Source: an uncultured Bacilli bacterium
Lineage (GTDB): Bacteria > Bacillota_I > Bacilli_A > RF39 > UBA660
DNA: 59,056 nucleotides
Direction: 5' to 3'
Assembly (NCBI GenBank): GCA_947598285.1
Contig: CANQFE010000001.1
Coordinates: 77,705-136,760, forward strand
Shown piece after piece: positions 48,423 to 58,345 of this stretch; the stretch's first letter is position 1; each line of letters begins with the position of its first letter. The notes under the pieces were generated by a model, which was not told where the DNA came from, did no database searches, and was given only the letters and a program-made list of their open reading frames with translations. The position numbers and the translations under genes were made by a program.

Positions 48423-49103
48423 TTGGAATTTACAAATGTATTAAAAGCTATTGGTGACTATGGATTACCTCTCGTGTGCAGTGGTATTTTAGTCTTTCTA
48501 TATATTAAAATGGTTTTAGATAGAAATAAAATTATCAATGGTTTATTTGAAAAATTTTCGCAAAAGATAGACAAGTTACACCCAAGCACCGAAGAATCTT
48601 ATCATGTGGATAGAATAAATGAATCAATAAGAGAATTATTACAAAAAATTCAAAATAAATTAAACTCGGATAGAACTTATTTATTTTTATTTCATAATGG
48701 TGGTAAATCATTATCGGGACTTAGTTTTCAAAAGATGTCTTGTATAAATGAGGTTGTTGGAAGAGGAATTGCTCCATGTGCTAACACGTCACAAGCGCTT
48801 TATAGAACAAATTATGCAGATATTGTAAATTCATTAAAAACAAACAAACAGTACGTAGTAGAATCTCTTAAAGATATTGAAGAATCTTCTCCTTATATTT
48901 ATTGTTTTTTTAAAGACAGACATGCTGAATCTGCATATCTAGTACCAGTGGAAGATTCAGATGGGTATATGATTGGATTCATCGGAATTGAATATTGTTC
49001 TATAAATACAATAAAATCGAAAGAAGAAATTATAGAAACTCTTATAACATTTTCTAACAGAATTTCTAGTTTAGTAGATATTAAACAGACAATTACCGAA
49101 TAA
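48423..49103 (+). CDS. Membrane-anchored GAF-like protein
   Basis: A 226-residue protein from a TTG at 48423 (AGGGAAGTGA upstream). One N-terminal membrane helix (about residues 10-30), a coiled linker, and a domain YLFLFHNGGKSLSGLSFQKMSC...ESAYLVPVEDSDGYMIGFIGIEYC whose strand pattern suggests a GAF/PAS-like sensor fold. It lies between tail genes. Function unknown; binding of a small ligand at the membrane is a guess. Confidence 0.62.
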   Translation: MEFTNVLKAIGDYGLPLVCSGILVFLYIKMVLDRNKIINGLFEKFSQKIDKLHPSTEESYHVDRINESIRELLQKIQNKLNSDRTYLFLFHNGGKSLSGLSFQKMSCINEVVGRGIAPCANTSQALYRTNYADIVNSLKTNKQYVVESLKDIEESSPYIYCFFKDRHAESAYLVPVEDSDGYMIGFIGIEYCSINTIKSKEEIIETLITFSNRISSLVDIKQTITE

Positions 49104-49132
49104 AATGATTTTTTATAATAAGGAAAACGACG

Positions 49133-50437
49133 ATGGCGGAAATTAGTAAAGTAAAAATAGGTTCAACAACGTATGATATTAAAGATACTACTGCTCGCAG
49201 CGCAACAAGTTCATTAGGCACACTTGCAAAGAAAAATAGTGCAAGTGGTTCATATACTCCAAAAGGTGCTGTTTCCACATCAGTTACACCGGCTGGTACT
49301 ATATCAACTCCTGTATTTACTGGTTCATCTAGTTTTGTTTCTGTCAGTGGTACTCCAGCAGGAACAATTAAATCAGCAGCACCAACTAGTGGGCAAACAG
49401 CAACATATACTCCAGCCGGAACAGTAAGTGCGCCAGGAACCACTACGGCAAGTGCTATGACAAGTGCAACTGCATCATTTTCAGGTACCGCTGGTTCTGT
49501 TTCGATTACTCCAAGTGGCACTATTTCAGCTGCTGCTCCATCTTCCAGTGTAACTGCAAATTATACGCCTACTGGATCAGTTACAATTTCTGGTGCTCCG
49601 GGTAGCACTACTGGGTCTGCGGTAACAGGAGCTACTGCAACATTTTCTGGCTCTGCATTAACTTCTTCTGGTACATTTACTCCAGCAGGAACAATTAAAT
49701 CAGCAGCACCAACTAGTGGGCAAACAGCAACATATACTCCAGCCGGAACAGTTACAGTAGCTTCGTTTACACCAAAAGGTTCTGTTTCGATTACTCCATC
49801 CACCGCTACGTTTGTTAAGTCAGTTTCTGCTCCAACTGGAACGACTACTGCAAATAAATTTACGGCAAGTGTTTCTAATGGTGTTCTTACATTATCAGAA
49901 ACATCTGGAACGATTAGTATTAACACACCAGGAACAACGACAGGATCTGCAATGACGTCGGCTTCTGCTTCATTTGCTGGTACAGCTGGAACACCTACGG
50001 CATCTTTTAGTGGTACCGGAACGATGCTAACGTTTACGGGCTCTTCTAGTTCAGTGTCTGTATCTGGAACACCTGCTGGTTCAGTATCTGTTTCAACTAC
50101 GACAAGCGCATTTCTTAAAACTGTTACTGTTGGAACACTTGCTGGTTCATTTTCAGGAGTAGGTACAGTGCTTTCATTTAAAGGTTCAGCAGCTTCTGCA
50201 AGTTACACTCCTTCTGGTACTGTTACAATTTCTCCTAAAACAGCATCTTTCTTAACGGGAGTTTCTGCACCTTCATTTACCGGTACCGGAACGATGTTAA
50301 CGTTTACTGGTTCCGCACTTACTTCTACTGGTAGCGTCATACCAAGTGGTGCAGTCAGTACTCCCACATTTACTGGTACAGCGAAGTCTTATGCTGGCAC
50401 ATTTACAGGAGAAGCAGCCACAATTACAGTATCTTAA
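49133..50437 (+). CDS. Long repetitive tail fibre protein
   Basis: A 434-residue fibre with the anchor MAEISKVKIGSTTYDIKD and then almost pure Ser/Thr/Gly/Ala/Pro repeats (SYTPKGAVS, TPAGTI, SATFSG, FTGTGTMLTFTGSA). A 74-bp stretch is duplicated exactly (about 49354 and 49680), giving identical PAGTIKSAAPTSGQTATYTPAG blocks. Paralogue of the protein at 43976. No globular tip is present, so it may need a separate tip. Confidence 0.78.
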   Translation: MAEISKVKIGSTTYDIKDTTARSATSSLGTLAKKNSASGSYTPKGAVSTSVTPAGTISTPVFTGSSSFVSVSGTPAGTIKSAAPTSGQTATYTPAGTVSAPGTTTASAMTSATASFSGTAGSVSITPSGTISAAAPSSSVTANYTPTGSVTISGAPGSTTGSAVTGATATFSGSALTSSGTFTPAGTIKSAAPTSGQTATYTPAGTVTVASFTPKGSVSITPSTATFVKSVSAPTGTTTANKFTASVSNGVLTLSETSGTISINTPGTTTGSAMTSASASFAGTAGTPTASFSGTGTMLTFTGSSSSVSVSGTPAGSVSVSTTTSAFLKTVTVGTLAGSFSGVGTVLSFKGSAASASYTPSGTVTISPKTASFLTGVSAPSFTGTGTMLTFTGSALTSTGSVIPSGAVSTPTFTGTAKSYAGTFTGEAATITVS

Positions 50438-50512
50438 GATAGTAAAATGGTATTAAATTATATCATCGAAGAAGATTATTGTTTATAATTAAGAATGTAA
50501 AGAGGTGATTTT

Positions 50513-51952
50513 ATGAACGATAAAATTATTACAGAAATTGATGAATTATCAGAATCAGCATTAAGAGAATTATCCAATGGTTATGGAGATTCCAATCTTG
50601 ATGAAGAGTTTGTAGCTGGTGTAACTGCTACATCTATTCAAACATTTACTAATAGTCCTTTAGTAAATTATACTAAGATTTCTCCTAATAAAACAATAGG
50701 AAGGAATCATATAATTGACACTATCACAATTCACTGCGTAGAAGGGCAATGTACCGTTCAGACACTTGGAGATATTTTTTATCCTGCTTCCCGTAAGGCT
50801 TCTTCAAATTATGGTATTGGTTATGATGGTAAAATTGGATTGTATTGTGACGAAAAAGACCGTTCATGGTGTTCTTCATCCGCTTCTAATGACCATAGGG
50901 CTATTACAATTGAAGTTGCAAGTGATACAAAGGAGCCTTACGCAGTTAAAGATGCTGCTTATAATTCACTTATTAAACTAGTGACAGATATTTGTAAAAG
51001 AAATAATATTAAAAAATTACTTTGGGTAAATGATAAGTCTCTTATTGGTAATATAGAAAAGCAGAACATGACGATACATAGATGGTTCGCAGACACCTCT
51101 TGTCCAGGTAGTTATTTACTTAATAAGATGGGTGACATTGCTTCAAAAGTAAATGCAAATCTAAGTGCTGCATTGCAAGGAACTGAATACAAATTAGTTA
51201 CTAAAGTAAATAAATACGTAAGCGCAGCAGATGCTAAAGCAAAGAAAAATAGTAAAGGAACATATTCCGCAGGTACATATTATATCTATAGAAATTATCC
51301 AAATGGATATGATGGTATGTATAATATTACTACGGACAAAACAGGTAATTCAGCAGGTAGTTGGATCAATCCTTCAGAAAATATTATTCAAACAACACCT
51401 CCTGCTCCATCCACTGCGAAAACGTATACATTAGTAACTACATGTAGAATTTATACTACAGCAGCTAATGCAAAATCAAAGATAAATAGTGTTGGAACAT
51501 GGAAAGCTGGCACATACTACATCTACAACAAATATCTTAATGGATATAATGGAATGTACGCACTATCTTTAGCAAAAGATGGTTCTTCCCCAGATGCATG
51601 GATTAATCCTACGGAAAATGTTAAATCATCCACTCCAACAATTACTTCAAATGAATATAAAGTAGTTACTAGAATTAGAATTTATACAACTGCTGCAAAT
51701 GCTAAGGCAAAAAAGAATAGTGTAGGCACATGGAAACCTGGAACGTATTACATCTACAATAAGTATCCAAATGGTTATGATGGAATGTACGCACTGTCTT
51801 TAGCAAAAAATGGATCTTCGCCTGATGCATGGATTAATCCCTCAGAAAATGTAGTAGCAGCTGCATTATCTGTAGATACGATAAATGAAACAAAAAAAAT
51901 TTCAGTCATTAGAAAAATAGTTAATGAGATTATTAAATTATTTAAGAAATAA
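50513..51952 (+). CDS. N-acetylmuramoyl-L-alanine amidase endolysin
   Basis: A 479-residue lysin. Residues about 65-215 are an Amidase_2 domain: IDTITIHCVEGQ (zinc His), SSNYGIGYDGKIGLY, DHRAITIEVA and TIHRWFADTSCPG (His...Cys). Three about 65-residue repeats follow (YKLVTKVNKYVSAADAKAKK..., YTLVTTCRIYTTAANAK..., YKVVTRIRIYTTAANAK...), each ending DAWINP(S/T)EN or similar; they are probably cell-wall-binding units. No signal peptide, so it needs a holin, encoded next. AAAGAGGTGATTTT upstream. Confidence 0.92.
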   Translation: MNDKIITEIDELSESALRELSNGYGDSNLDEEFVAGVTATSIQTFTNSPLVNYTKISPNKTIGRNHIIDTITIHCVEGQCTVQTLGDIFYPASRKASSNYGIGYDGKIGLYCDEKDRSWCSSSASNDHRAITIEVASDTKEPYAVKDAAYNSLIKLVTDICKRNNIKKLLWVNDKSLIGNIEKQNMTIHRWFADTSCPGSYLLNKMGDIASKVNANLSAALQGTEYKLVTKVNKYVSAADAKAKKNSKGTYSAGTYYIYRNYPNGYDGMYNITTDKTGNSAGSWINPSENIIQTTPPAPSTAKTYTLVTTCRIYTTAANAKSKINSVGTWKAGTYYIYNKYLNGYNGMYALSLAKDGSSPDAWINPTENVKSSTPTITSNEYKVVTRIRIYTTAANAKAKKNSVGTWKPGTYYIYNKYPNGYDGMYALSLAKNGSSPDAWINPSENVVAAALSVDTINETKKISVIRKIVNEIIKLFKK

Positions 51953-51967
51953 TGGAGAATAGTTGTT

Positions 51968-52219
51968 ATGCAAAAAACTGGCGTTTCTAAAATAATGTTA
52001 GTTATCATTGTTATTGCAATTATCTTGTATACCGCCGCTGATTTTTTTCTTCAATATAAAACCGGCATGGAAATTAGTGCTACATTAACAACTTGTTGGT
52101 TTGCATTTTGGGGAACAGAAATAGTTGCTTTAGCAATTATTAAAACCAGTAAAGTAAAACATGGGGATAAGAATAATAATGAAGAAATTGAAGATTGCAT
52201 AGATTATAATGAGGAGTAA
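51968..52219 (+). CDS. Putative holin or membrane lysis protein
   Basis: An 83-residue protein with two membrane segments (about 9-27 and 38-58) and a highly charged tail (GDKNNNEEIEDCIDYNEE), directly after the endolysin. This layout is typical of holins. TGGAGAATAGTTGTT upstream. Confidence 0.72.
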   Translation: MQKTGVSKIMLVIIVIAIILYTAADFFLQYKTGMEISATLTTCWFAFWGTEIVALAIIKTSKVKHGDKNNNEEIEDCIDYNEE

Positions 52220-52222
52220 TTT

Positions 52223-52615
52223 ATGAATTGGATTGAAATATTACAACAAATATTTGAAACAGTAATTATTCCACTACTCGGCATTGCAACTTTATATATA
52301 ATTTTTCTGGTTAAATCTAAGATTAATGAATTAAAACAAAACACTAGTAACAAACAAGTCTCTAACTATCTTAGTGTTCTTGATAAAATAATTACAGAAG
52401 CAGTTATCGCAACTAATCAAACATATGTAGACGCTCTAAAAGAAAAGAACGCATTTGATATTGAAGCACAAAAAGAAGCTTTTCAAATGTGTTTTGATGC
52501 AGTAGTAAATATTTTAACAGATGATCTAAAAAACGCACTAGAATTAATTATCGGTGATTTAGAATCATATATTAAAAATAAAATTGAAGCAGAAGTTTCA
52601 TTAAATAAATTTTAA
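52223..52615 (+). CDS. LL-H-type phage holin
   Basis: A 130-residue protein with one N-terminal membrane helix (about 12-30) and a long helical domain LDKIITEAVIATNQTYVDALKEKNAFD...AFQMCFDAVVNILTDDLK, matching the phage holin LL-H superfamily. It follows the first lysis membrane gene by 3 bp. Confidence 0.85.
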   Translation: MNWIEILQQIFETVIIPLLGIATLYIIFLVKSKINELKQNTSNKQVSNYLSVLDKIITEAVIATNQTYVDALKEKNAFDIEAQKEAFQMCFDAVVNILTDDLKNALELIIGDLESYIKNKIEAEVSLNKF

Positions 52616-52616
52616 A

Positions 52617-53312
52617 ATGAAGATTAAAATTATTGAAGCCTATTTAGATTCCGAAAAACAATTTTATGATTATGGTACTGGTACGGTTGACGGGAGTAAT
52701 ATATTTGACTCCCGTCATACAGGAACCAATTATGATGATTTTATCACTGATTCAGACTATATGGAAAAAGAAAAAAATCTTAAAGCTAATATAGTCCAAA
52801 TGACACCTGACGAATATTTTCATGCGTGTGCCAAGATATTTAAGAGTTCTTACAATAGTCAGATAAATCAAATAAAAGCAGATGTTCAAGTACTTGAACA
52901 TCTTAAAGAAGTTATACTTAAATATAAAAAACAATTTCCTATAACAACATTAGATTATGCTCGAAATACTCAAGAAGGCAGACATAGAATGTATGTTGCA
53001 GGAGAATTATTTGGTTGGGATATTAAATTTCCTGTAATGGTTGTTAATTTTGCAGATGAAAAACAAGAGGCAAAGAAGAACGAAACTGAAATAAAAAGGA
53101 AACTTGAAAAAGTAGCAAAAAATTCTTTAGATTATACGTTTAGTAATATAGAAGAATTTAAAAATCAACTTTTATGGGATGCAGATAGAGTATTCGAATA
53201 TGAAGATAAATTAAAAGATGATTTCAAAATAAGAGAAAATAATGAAATTATAATTATTTCAACAAAAGATGTGGAATATAGGATATCTAAAAGTAAAATA
53301 AAGATTAAGTAA
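52617..53312 (+). CDS. Hypothetical protein with ParB/sulfiredoxin-like motif
   Basis: A 231-residue protein. Residues about 100-145 read FPITTLDYARNTQEGRHRMYVAGELFGWDIKFPVMVV; EGRHR followed by a hydrophobic strand resembles the ParB/Srx-fold GxxR loop. The rest is lysine-rich and helical. No ribosome site is visible; it starts one base after the holin stop. A similar arrangement near T4-type terminases would support a packaging or head role, which I cannot verify. The 185 bp before the terminase are gene-free. Confidence 0.6.
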   Translation: MKIKIIEAYLDSEKQFYDYGTGTVDGSNIFDSRHTGTNYDDFITDSDYMEKEKNLKANIVQMTPDEYFHACAKIFKSSYNSQINQIKADVQVLEHLKEVILKYKKQFPITTLDYARNTQEGRHRMYVAGELFGWDIKFPVMVVNFADEKQEAKKNETEIKRKLEKVAKNSLDYTFSNIEEFKNQLLWDADRVFEYEDKLKDDFKIRENNEIIIISTKDVEYRISKSKIKIK

Positions 53313-53551
53313 ATTACTATATTGAAAATACTACTTGAAGCTAAATAACGTAATTACTTATCTTGTGTAACAATAGATATAAAATAGAAAAATTCTTTAT
53401 ATATAGAAACTAATAATATATAATTTACTAATAAAAATATGAGTAGACAGTGTCTAGCAAAATAAAATTTTAATATTAAAAATACAGGAAGTTAGCATTG
53501 TTTAATGTTGACTTCCTTTTGTTGTATTCAATTAAAGTATTAGGTGAAATA

Positions 53552-56287
53552 ATGCAAGATATACTAAATGGAATAGATTTATCTACACTAAGTGAAAAAG
53601 AACGAAAAGCAGTATTTGAAATACTAAATGAAGTATCAAAAGATGGACAATCAAAAAAATATAATGATATACTTTATGCTGACTATAATGAAGTTCCTGT
53701 TGATATAGAAACTTTTTTAAAAGACAGAACCTATATGGGAAATTCTTGGCATTTACCTGACGGCTCATTTAAATTATATCCTTTTTGGTTAAATAAGCTA
53801 AAACAATTATTTCCAAATAATATTGATACTTCTGTAAATAATTTTATTGAAAGTGGTGCAAGAGGTTTGGGTAAATCCGATGTAGCTGTTGCAATTATGC
53901 AATATCTTATGTATAGGGTTATGTGTTTAAAAAATCCTTTAGCATATTTCAATATGAGACCGTCGGAAAAAATTGCATTTTCGTTCATGAATATCACTGA
54001 AGCATTAGCATATGATATTGGTGTAAGTAAATTTCAAAGTTCAATTCAATTATCCCCGTGGTTTATGGAAAGAGGTACATTATCCGGCACAAAAGAAATA
54101 ATGTGGAATCCACCAACTTATATAAATATTATTATAGGTTCTCAACCTCGACATGTCATAGGACAAGCCTGTTTTGCAAGTTTCTTTGATGAAATTAGTT
54201 TTATCCCCACACAAGATCTAGATAAACAAAAAAGACGTGCTATTGATATGATTGATACTGCTATTGGTGGTATGAAAACGCGTTTTACTCAAGGCGGCAA
54301 AAATCCAGGAATTGTAATATTGGCTTCATCTAAAAGAAGTGAAAAATCATTTCTTGAAGAGCATATGAAAAAGAAAGCAATCAGTGAAGGCGATAATACA
54401 ATGATTGTAGATGAAGCCGTGTGGGATGTAAAACCAAAAGGAACGTATTCAGATAAAACATTTAGAATAGCTGTAGGTAATAGATTTTTAACTTCTCAAA
54501 TAATAAAAGACGATGAAGAAAATGATATTTATACATCTCAAGGATATAAAATAATTAATGCTCCTATTGATTTAAAACCAGATTTTATTGATGACATAGA
54601 TAGAGCTTTATGTGATTTTGCAGGAATTAGCTCTTCTGATTTAAGTACTTATATTTCTGGAGTTAGATGGGAACAATGTAAATGTGATGATGTAGAGAAT
54701 CCATTTATAAAAGATATAATAGAAGTAGGAAATGCTGTTGATGATAAACAACAATATAGTGATTTCTTTGATTTGTCTAGAGTTCCTTCAAAATTAAAAT
54801 CAAAACCTTTATTTATACATCTTGATATGTCGATTTCTGGAGATAAAACTGGTATTGGTGGAACTTGGATATATGGAAAGAAACCATCTGAACCAGGAAG
54901 ACCCACTTCTAATGATTTATATTTTCAACCAGCATTTGCAGTTTCTGTTAAAGCGCCAAAAGGATATCAAATTTCGTTTGAAAAAAATAGACAATTTATT
55001 AGATGGTTACGACAACAAGGTTTTAATATAAAACTAGTAAGTGCCGATACGTTCCAATCGTATGATTTATTACAACAACTAAAAACAGAGCATTTTAACA
55101 CAGATATTTTATCTGTGGATAGAGTGAGTTCGGATCGTATATGTATACCTTATCAATATTTCAGAAGTGTTATATATGAACAGAGATTAAGATTATTTAA
55201 AAAATGTGATACTTTAACTAATGAAGTTATTTCTCTTGAAAGAAATAATAATACAGGAAAAATCGACCACCCAGATCATGGATGTTTTACCGGAGACACA
55301 AACGTTAGTTTAATTGATGGAAGAGAAGTTTCTTTCTTTGATTTAGTAAAAGAATGGGAAGACGGGAAAGATAATTTTGTATATTCAATAAATTTAGAAA
55401 AAGGAATAATAGAGCCAAAGAAAATAAATAAAGCTTGGCGTACTAAAAAAGATTCAGATTTAGTTGCTGTTACTCTTGATAATGGTGAGATTATAAAATG
55501 TACTCCTGACCACAAATTTATGACCAAAGATGGAAATTACGTACAGGCTCAAGATTTATTGCCCGGTGAAAGTTTAATGTCATTGTGTAAAAAATATTTC
55601 AATGAAGGCACATCAGATTATAAAATGTATTATGAACCAATTAAAAATAAATGGCATTTTGAACACAAAAGGGTTGCAATTAAAATTTATGGTAAGAAGT
55701 ATTTAGTTCGTCATAGAAATTTTAAAGATAATTCTCTAAATAATGTAACAAGTAACGAAATACAACAAAAAATATCTAAACAAACTTCATTGAGAAAATG
55801 GTGTAATAATGGAATTATTGAAAAATTTTTATTAAAAAATGTACATATACAAAATGTTTCTGTTCCTAAAAAAATAAATCATAAAGTTGTTTCTATTCAA
55901 GTTCTTAATGAAAGAGCTGATGTATATGATATTGAAATAGAAGATAATCATAACTTTGCATTATCTTCGGGGGTATTTGTACATAACTCAAAAGATATCG
56001 CAGATGCGATGTGTGGCTCTATTTTCCAAGCAAGTAAATATGCAGATCAATACGTATATGAATATGGTGACGATTTGGAAACATCTATATCTGTAAGTAT
56101 GACAAATAACACTTCAGATCTAGAACTTCAACAAATTAATATTGATTTTGAAGATGAAATGAAAAAAGCATTTTCAGAATTACATCCGAATAAAAATGCA
56201 AAAGATATAGATTTTGGATTTGGTCCTGCAAAACCAGTATTTGATGATTCTGCTGCATATGTTTCACAAGGAATTATGGTGTGGTAA
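53552..56287 (+). CDS. terL: Terminase large subunit (T4 gp17-like) with in-frame intein
   Basis: A 911-residue precursor. The ATPase domain has a Walker A ESGARGLGKSD (about 100-110) and Walker B CFASFFDEIS (about 211). The RNase-H-like nuclease has IHLDMS (about 423), SADTF (about 497) and SKDIADAM after the intein. A 235-residue intein interrupts between DHPDHG and SKDIADAM, that is, at the third catalytic aspartate block; the spliced product is 676 residues. The ATG at 53552 with TTAGGTGA is preferred over the TTG at 53498. It cuts and pumps DNA into heads. Confidence 0.95.
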   Translation: MQDILNGIDLSTLSEKERKAVFEILNEVSKDGQSKKYNDILYADYNEVPVDIETFLKDRTYMGNSWHLPDGSFKLYPFWLNKLKQLFPNNIDTSVNNFIESGARGLGKSDVAVAIMQYLMYRVMCLKNPLAYFNMRPSEKIAFSFMNITEALAYDIGVSKFQSSIQLSPWFMERGTLSGTKEIMWNPPTYINIIIGSQPRHVIGQACFASFFDEISFIPTQDLDKQKRRAIDMIDTAIGGMKTRFTQGGKNPGIVILASSKRSEKSFLEEHMKKKAISEGDNTMIVDEAVWDVKPKGTYSDKTFRIAVGNRFLTSQIIKDDEENDIYTSQGYKIINAPIDLKPDFIDDIDRALCDFAGISSSDLSTYISGVRWEQCKCDDVENPFIKDIIEVGNAVDDKQQYSDFFDLSRVPSKLKSKPLFIHLDMSISGDKTGIGGTWIYGKKPSEPGRPTSNDLYFQPAFAVSVKAPKGYQISFEKNRQFIRWLRQQGFNIKLVSADTFQSYDLLQQLKTEHFNTDILSVDRVSSDRICIPYQYFRSVIYEQRLRLFKKCDTLTNEVISLERNNNTGKIDHPDHGCFTGDTNVSLIDGREVSFFDLVKEWEDGKDNFVYSINLEKGIIEPKKINKAWRTKKDSDLVAVTLDNGEIIKCTPDHKFMTKDGNYVQAQDLLPGESLMSLCKKYFNEGTSDYKMYYEPIKNKWHFEHKRVAIKIYGKKYLVRHRNFKDNSLNNVTSNEIQQKISKQTSLRKWCNNGIIEKFLLKNVHIQNVSVPKKINHKVVSIQVLNERADVYDIEIEDNHNFALSSGVFVHNSKDIADAMCGSIFQASKYADQYVYEYGDDLETSISVSMTNNTSDLELQQINIDFEDEMKKAFSELHPNKNAKDIDFGFGPAKPVFDDSAAYVSQGIMVW
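55283..55987 (+). mobile_element. Intein in terminase with decayed HNH endonuclease
   Basis: The 235-residue intein starts with Cys (CFTGDTNVSL, block A), has block B CTPDHKFMT, block F ADVYDIEIEDNHNFAL and ends SSGVFVHN before the +1 Ser. All splicing residues are present. Between blocks B and F there are about 120 residues with KWHFEHKRVAIKIYGKKYL, RHRNFKDNSLNN, resembling an HNH homing endonuclease whose HH is RH and whose last His is absent. Confidence 0.92.
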
Positions 56288-56335
56288 ATTGTATTTATAT
56301 TTATAAAAATTTTTAGAATTTAAAGTGGTTTAAAT

Positions 56336-58189
56336 ATGAATGATCAAATAAACAATGGCGTTTTTGTTAACGATTCAGAATTATATAACAAAAAAGCGAA
56401 TTCTATTCCACCGAAAGAAAAGAAAAATGATGTTGATTTAACTCATTCTCTATATGATAATATAATTGCTACTGGAATGTCTTCGCAATTAAATGTGTCT
56501 TCTTTAAATTCGTTATCTAATGTTGCACAAACTCGTAATGAAATGTACAACATTTTTGATTCGATGTGTGAAGATGGTGCAATAAGTGCTATTATTGAAA
56601 CTCATGCAAATGAAGCCACCGAAAGAAATGAAAAAGGCAATATTGTTTGGGTAGAAGCATCGGACTCAAAAGTATCGCAATTAGTAGATTTCTTCTTGGA
56701 TTCAATTAACGTAAATAAAAATATTTATAAGTGGGTCTACAGTCTTTGTAAGTATGGTGATTTATATTTAAGATTATATAGAGAATCAGAGTATGAAGAT
56801 AACTTATTTAACAAGAAAAAGAATTTAAATGAAGACATTAAAATAAAAGCATTTAAGCCAGATGATAGATATGCATTATATCTGGAAATGGCACCAAATC
56901 CAGCAGAAATATTTGAATTAACCCGTTTTGGTAAAAGTATGGGTTATATCAAAACAAATGTAAACAATGTTATTGGTAAAAAGACTAATTTAGATTATAT
57001 GTCGTATCAATACAAATTTAAAGAACAAGATATTACAATTTTTGAGCCAACAGAATTTGTTCATGCTGCATTGGAAAATGGCACAAATCGTGTAGAAGAA
57101 ACTGTAGATATTTTCTTAAATCAAGACGATTATGATTCAGATAATAATGCATTAAGTTATGGAGTTAGAACTGGAACTTCTATTCTGGCGGATATTTATC
57201 AGATTTGGCGAAATTTAAAATTACTTGAAACTTCGGTGCTTTTAAATAGAGTTACAAAATCTTCAATTGTTCGATTAATTAACGTTGAAGTTGGTGATAT
57301 GCCTAAAGAAAATGTTCCGAAAATGTTATTAGGTATTAAACAGATGATTGAACAAAAAGCTGCTATTAATGCTAATGGATCGATGACTGAATATACCAAT
57401 TCTGGCCCAATTGAAAATAACGTTTATATCCCTACTCACGAAGGCATTGGAAATATTACCACAACACAAGTTGGTGGTGACGTTGATGTTAAGAGCTTAG
57501 CAGATTTAGATTATTTTATTCGTCAGTTATATGGTGCAATGGGTATTCCACAACAATACTTTGGACAAACCCAAGATTCTACTGGTTTTAATGGTGGTAC
57601 GTCATTAAGTATTATTTCAAGTAGATTTGCAAAGAAAGTAGTAAAAATTCAAAATGCAATTTTACAAGCATTAACCGATGCAGTTAATTTATTTCTTCTT
57701 GATAAAGGATTAGATGAGTACATAAACGAATTTACGCTAAAAATGCTTCCTCCAATCACACAAGAAGATATAGATAGGCGTGAAAGTTTAAGTGGAAAAG
57801 TTCAATTAACCTCTGATATTATGAATATGCTCAGTGAAGTGGAAGATCCAATTCTAAAAACTAAAATGTTAAAATCACTATTATCAAATGTACTAGAAGA
57901 TTCAGAAGTTATTGAATTACTACAAGAGCAAATTGACACTTTAGAAAGTGAGAAAGAATCAGAAGAAGACTCAAATTTAGGTTCTACAGAGGATGTGTCA
58001 ATCAATAAATCGGAGTCTTCTGATATGAATGATTCAGAATCCTCGCCATCATCTTTAAATGATTTAATAGATATTTCTCCAAACGAACAAGAAGTAGAAA
58101 CGAATAACGAAACAGCAGCTGAAGAAGGAGCTTCGGACGTTCTTCCATCCCCTCAAGATTTAAACATAGATCTTGAGGATGAGAATTAA
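56336..58189 (+). CDS. Portal protein (T4 gp20-like)
   Basis: A 617-residue protein with the T4-type portal pattern: YNIFDSMCEDGAISAIIETHANEA, LKLLETSVLLNRVTKSSIVRLINVEVG, VGGDVDVKSLADLDYFIRQLYGAMGIPQQYFG and SSRFAKKVVKIQNAI. The last 120 residues are acidic and disordered (Ser/Glu/Asp-rich). It forms the dodecameric DNA channel on the head vertex. Placed right after the terminase as in many myoviruses. AAAGTGGTTTAAAT upstream. Confidence 0.92.
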   Translation: MNDQINNGVFVNDSELYNKKANSIPPKEKKNDVDLTHSLYDNIIATGMSSQLNVSSLNSLSNVAQTRNEMYNIFDSMCEDGAISAIIETHANEATERNEKGNIVWVEASDSKVSQLVDFFLDSINVNKNIYKWVYSLCKYGDLYLRLYRESEYEDNLFNKKKNLNEDIKIKAFKPDDRYALYLEMAPNPAEIFELTRFGKSMGYIKTNVNNVIGKKTNLDYMSYQYKFKEQDITIFEPTEFVHAALENGTNRVEETVDIFLNQDDYDSDNNALSYGVRTGTSILADIYQIWRNLKLLETSVLLNRVTKSSIVRLINVEVGDMPKENVPKMLLGIKQMIEQKAAINANGSMTEYTNSGPIENNVYIPTHEGIGNITTTQVGGDVDVKSLADLDYFIRQLYGAMGIPQQYFGQTQDSTGFNGGTSLSIISSRFAKKVVKIQNAILQALTDAVNLFLLDKGLDEYINEFTLKMLPPITQEDIDRRESLSGKVQLTSDIMNMLSEVEDPILKTKMLKSLLSNVLEDSEVIELLQEQIDTLESEKESEEDSNLGSTEDVSINKSESSDMNDSESSPSSLNDLIDISPNEQEVETNNETAAEEGASDVLPSPQDLNIDLEDEN

Positions 58190-58345
58190 AGCTCTTTTAA
58201 GCTACAAAACATAGTAACAAACATAATAAATTTTTAACGGTAAGCTCTTTCATGGATAAATATATTCCCTAAGACTTCTAGTCTAAAAACTAGTGACTTT
58301 TATGTAGAAAAAATAACCTAGTTGATTATATCAAAAGGAGAACAA

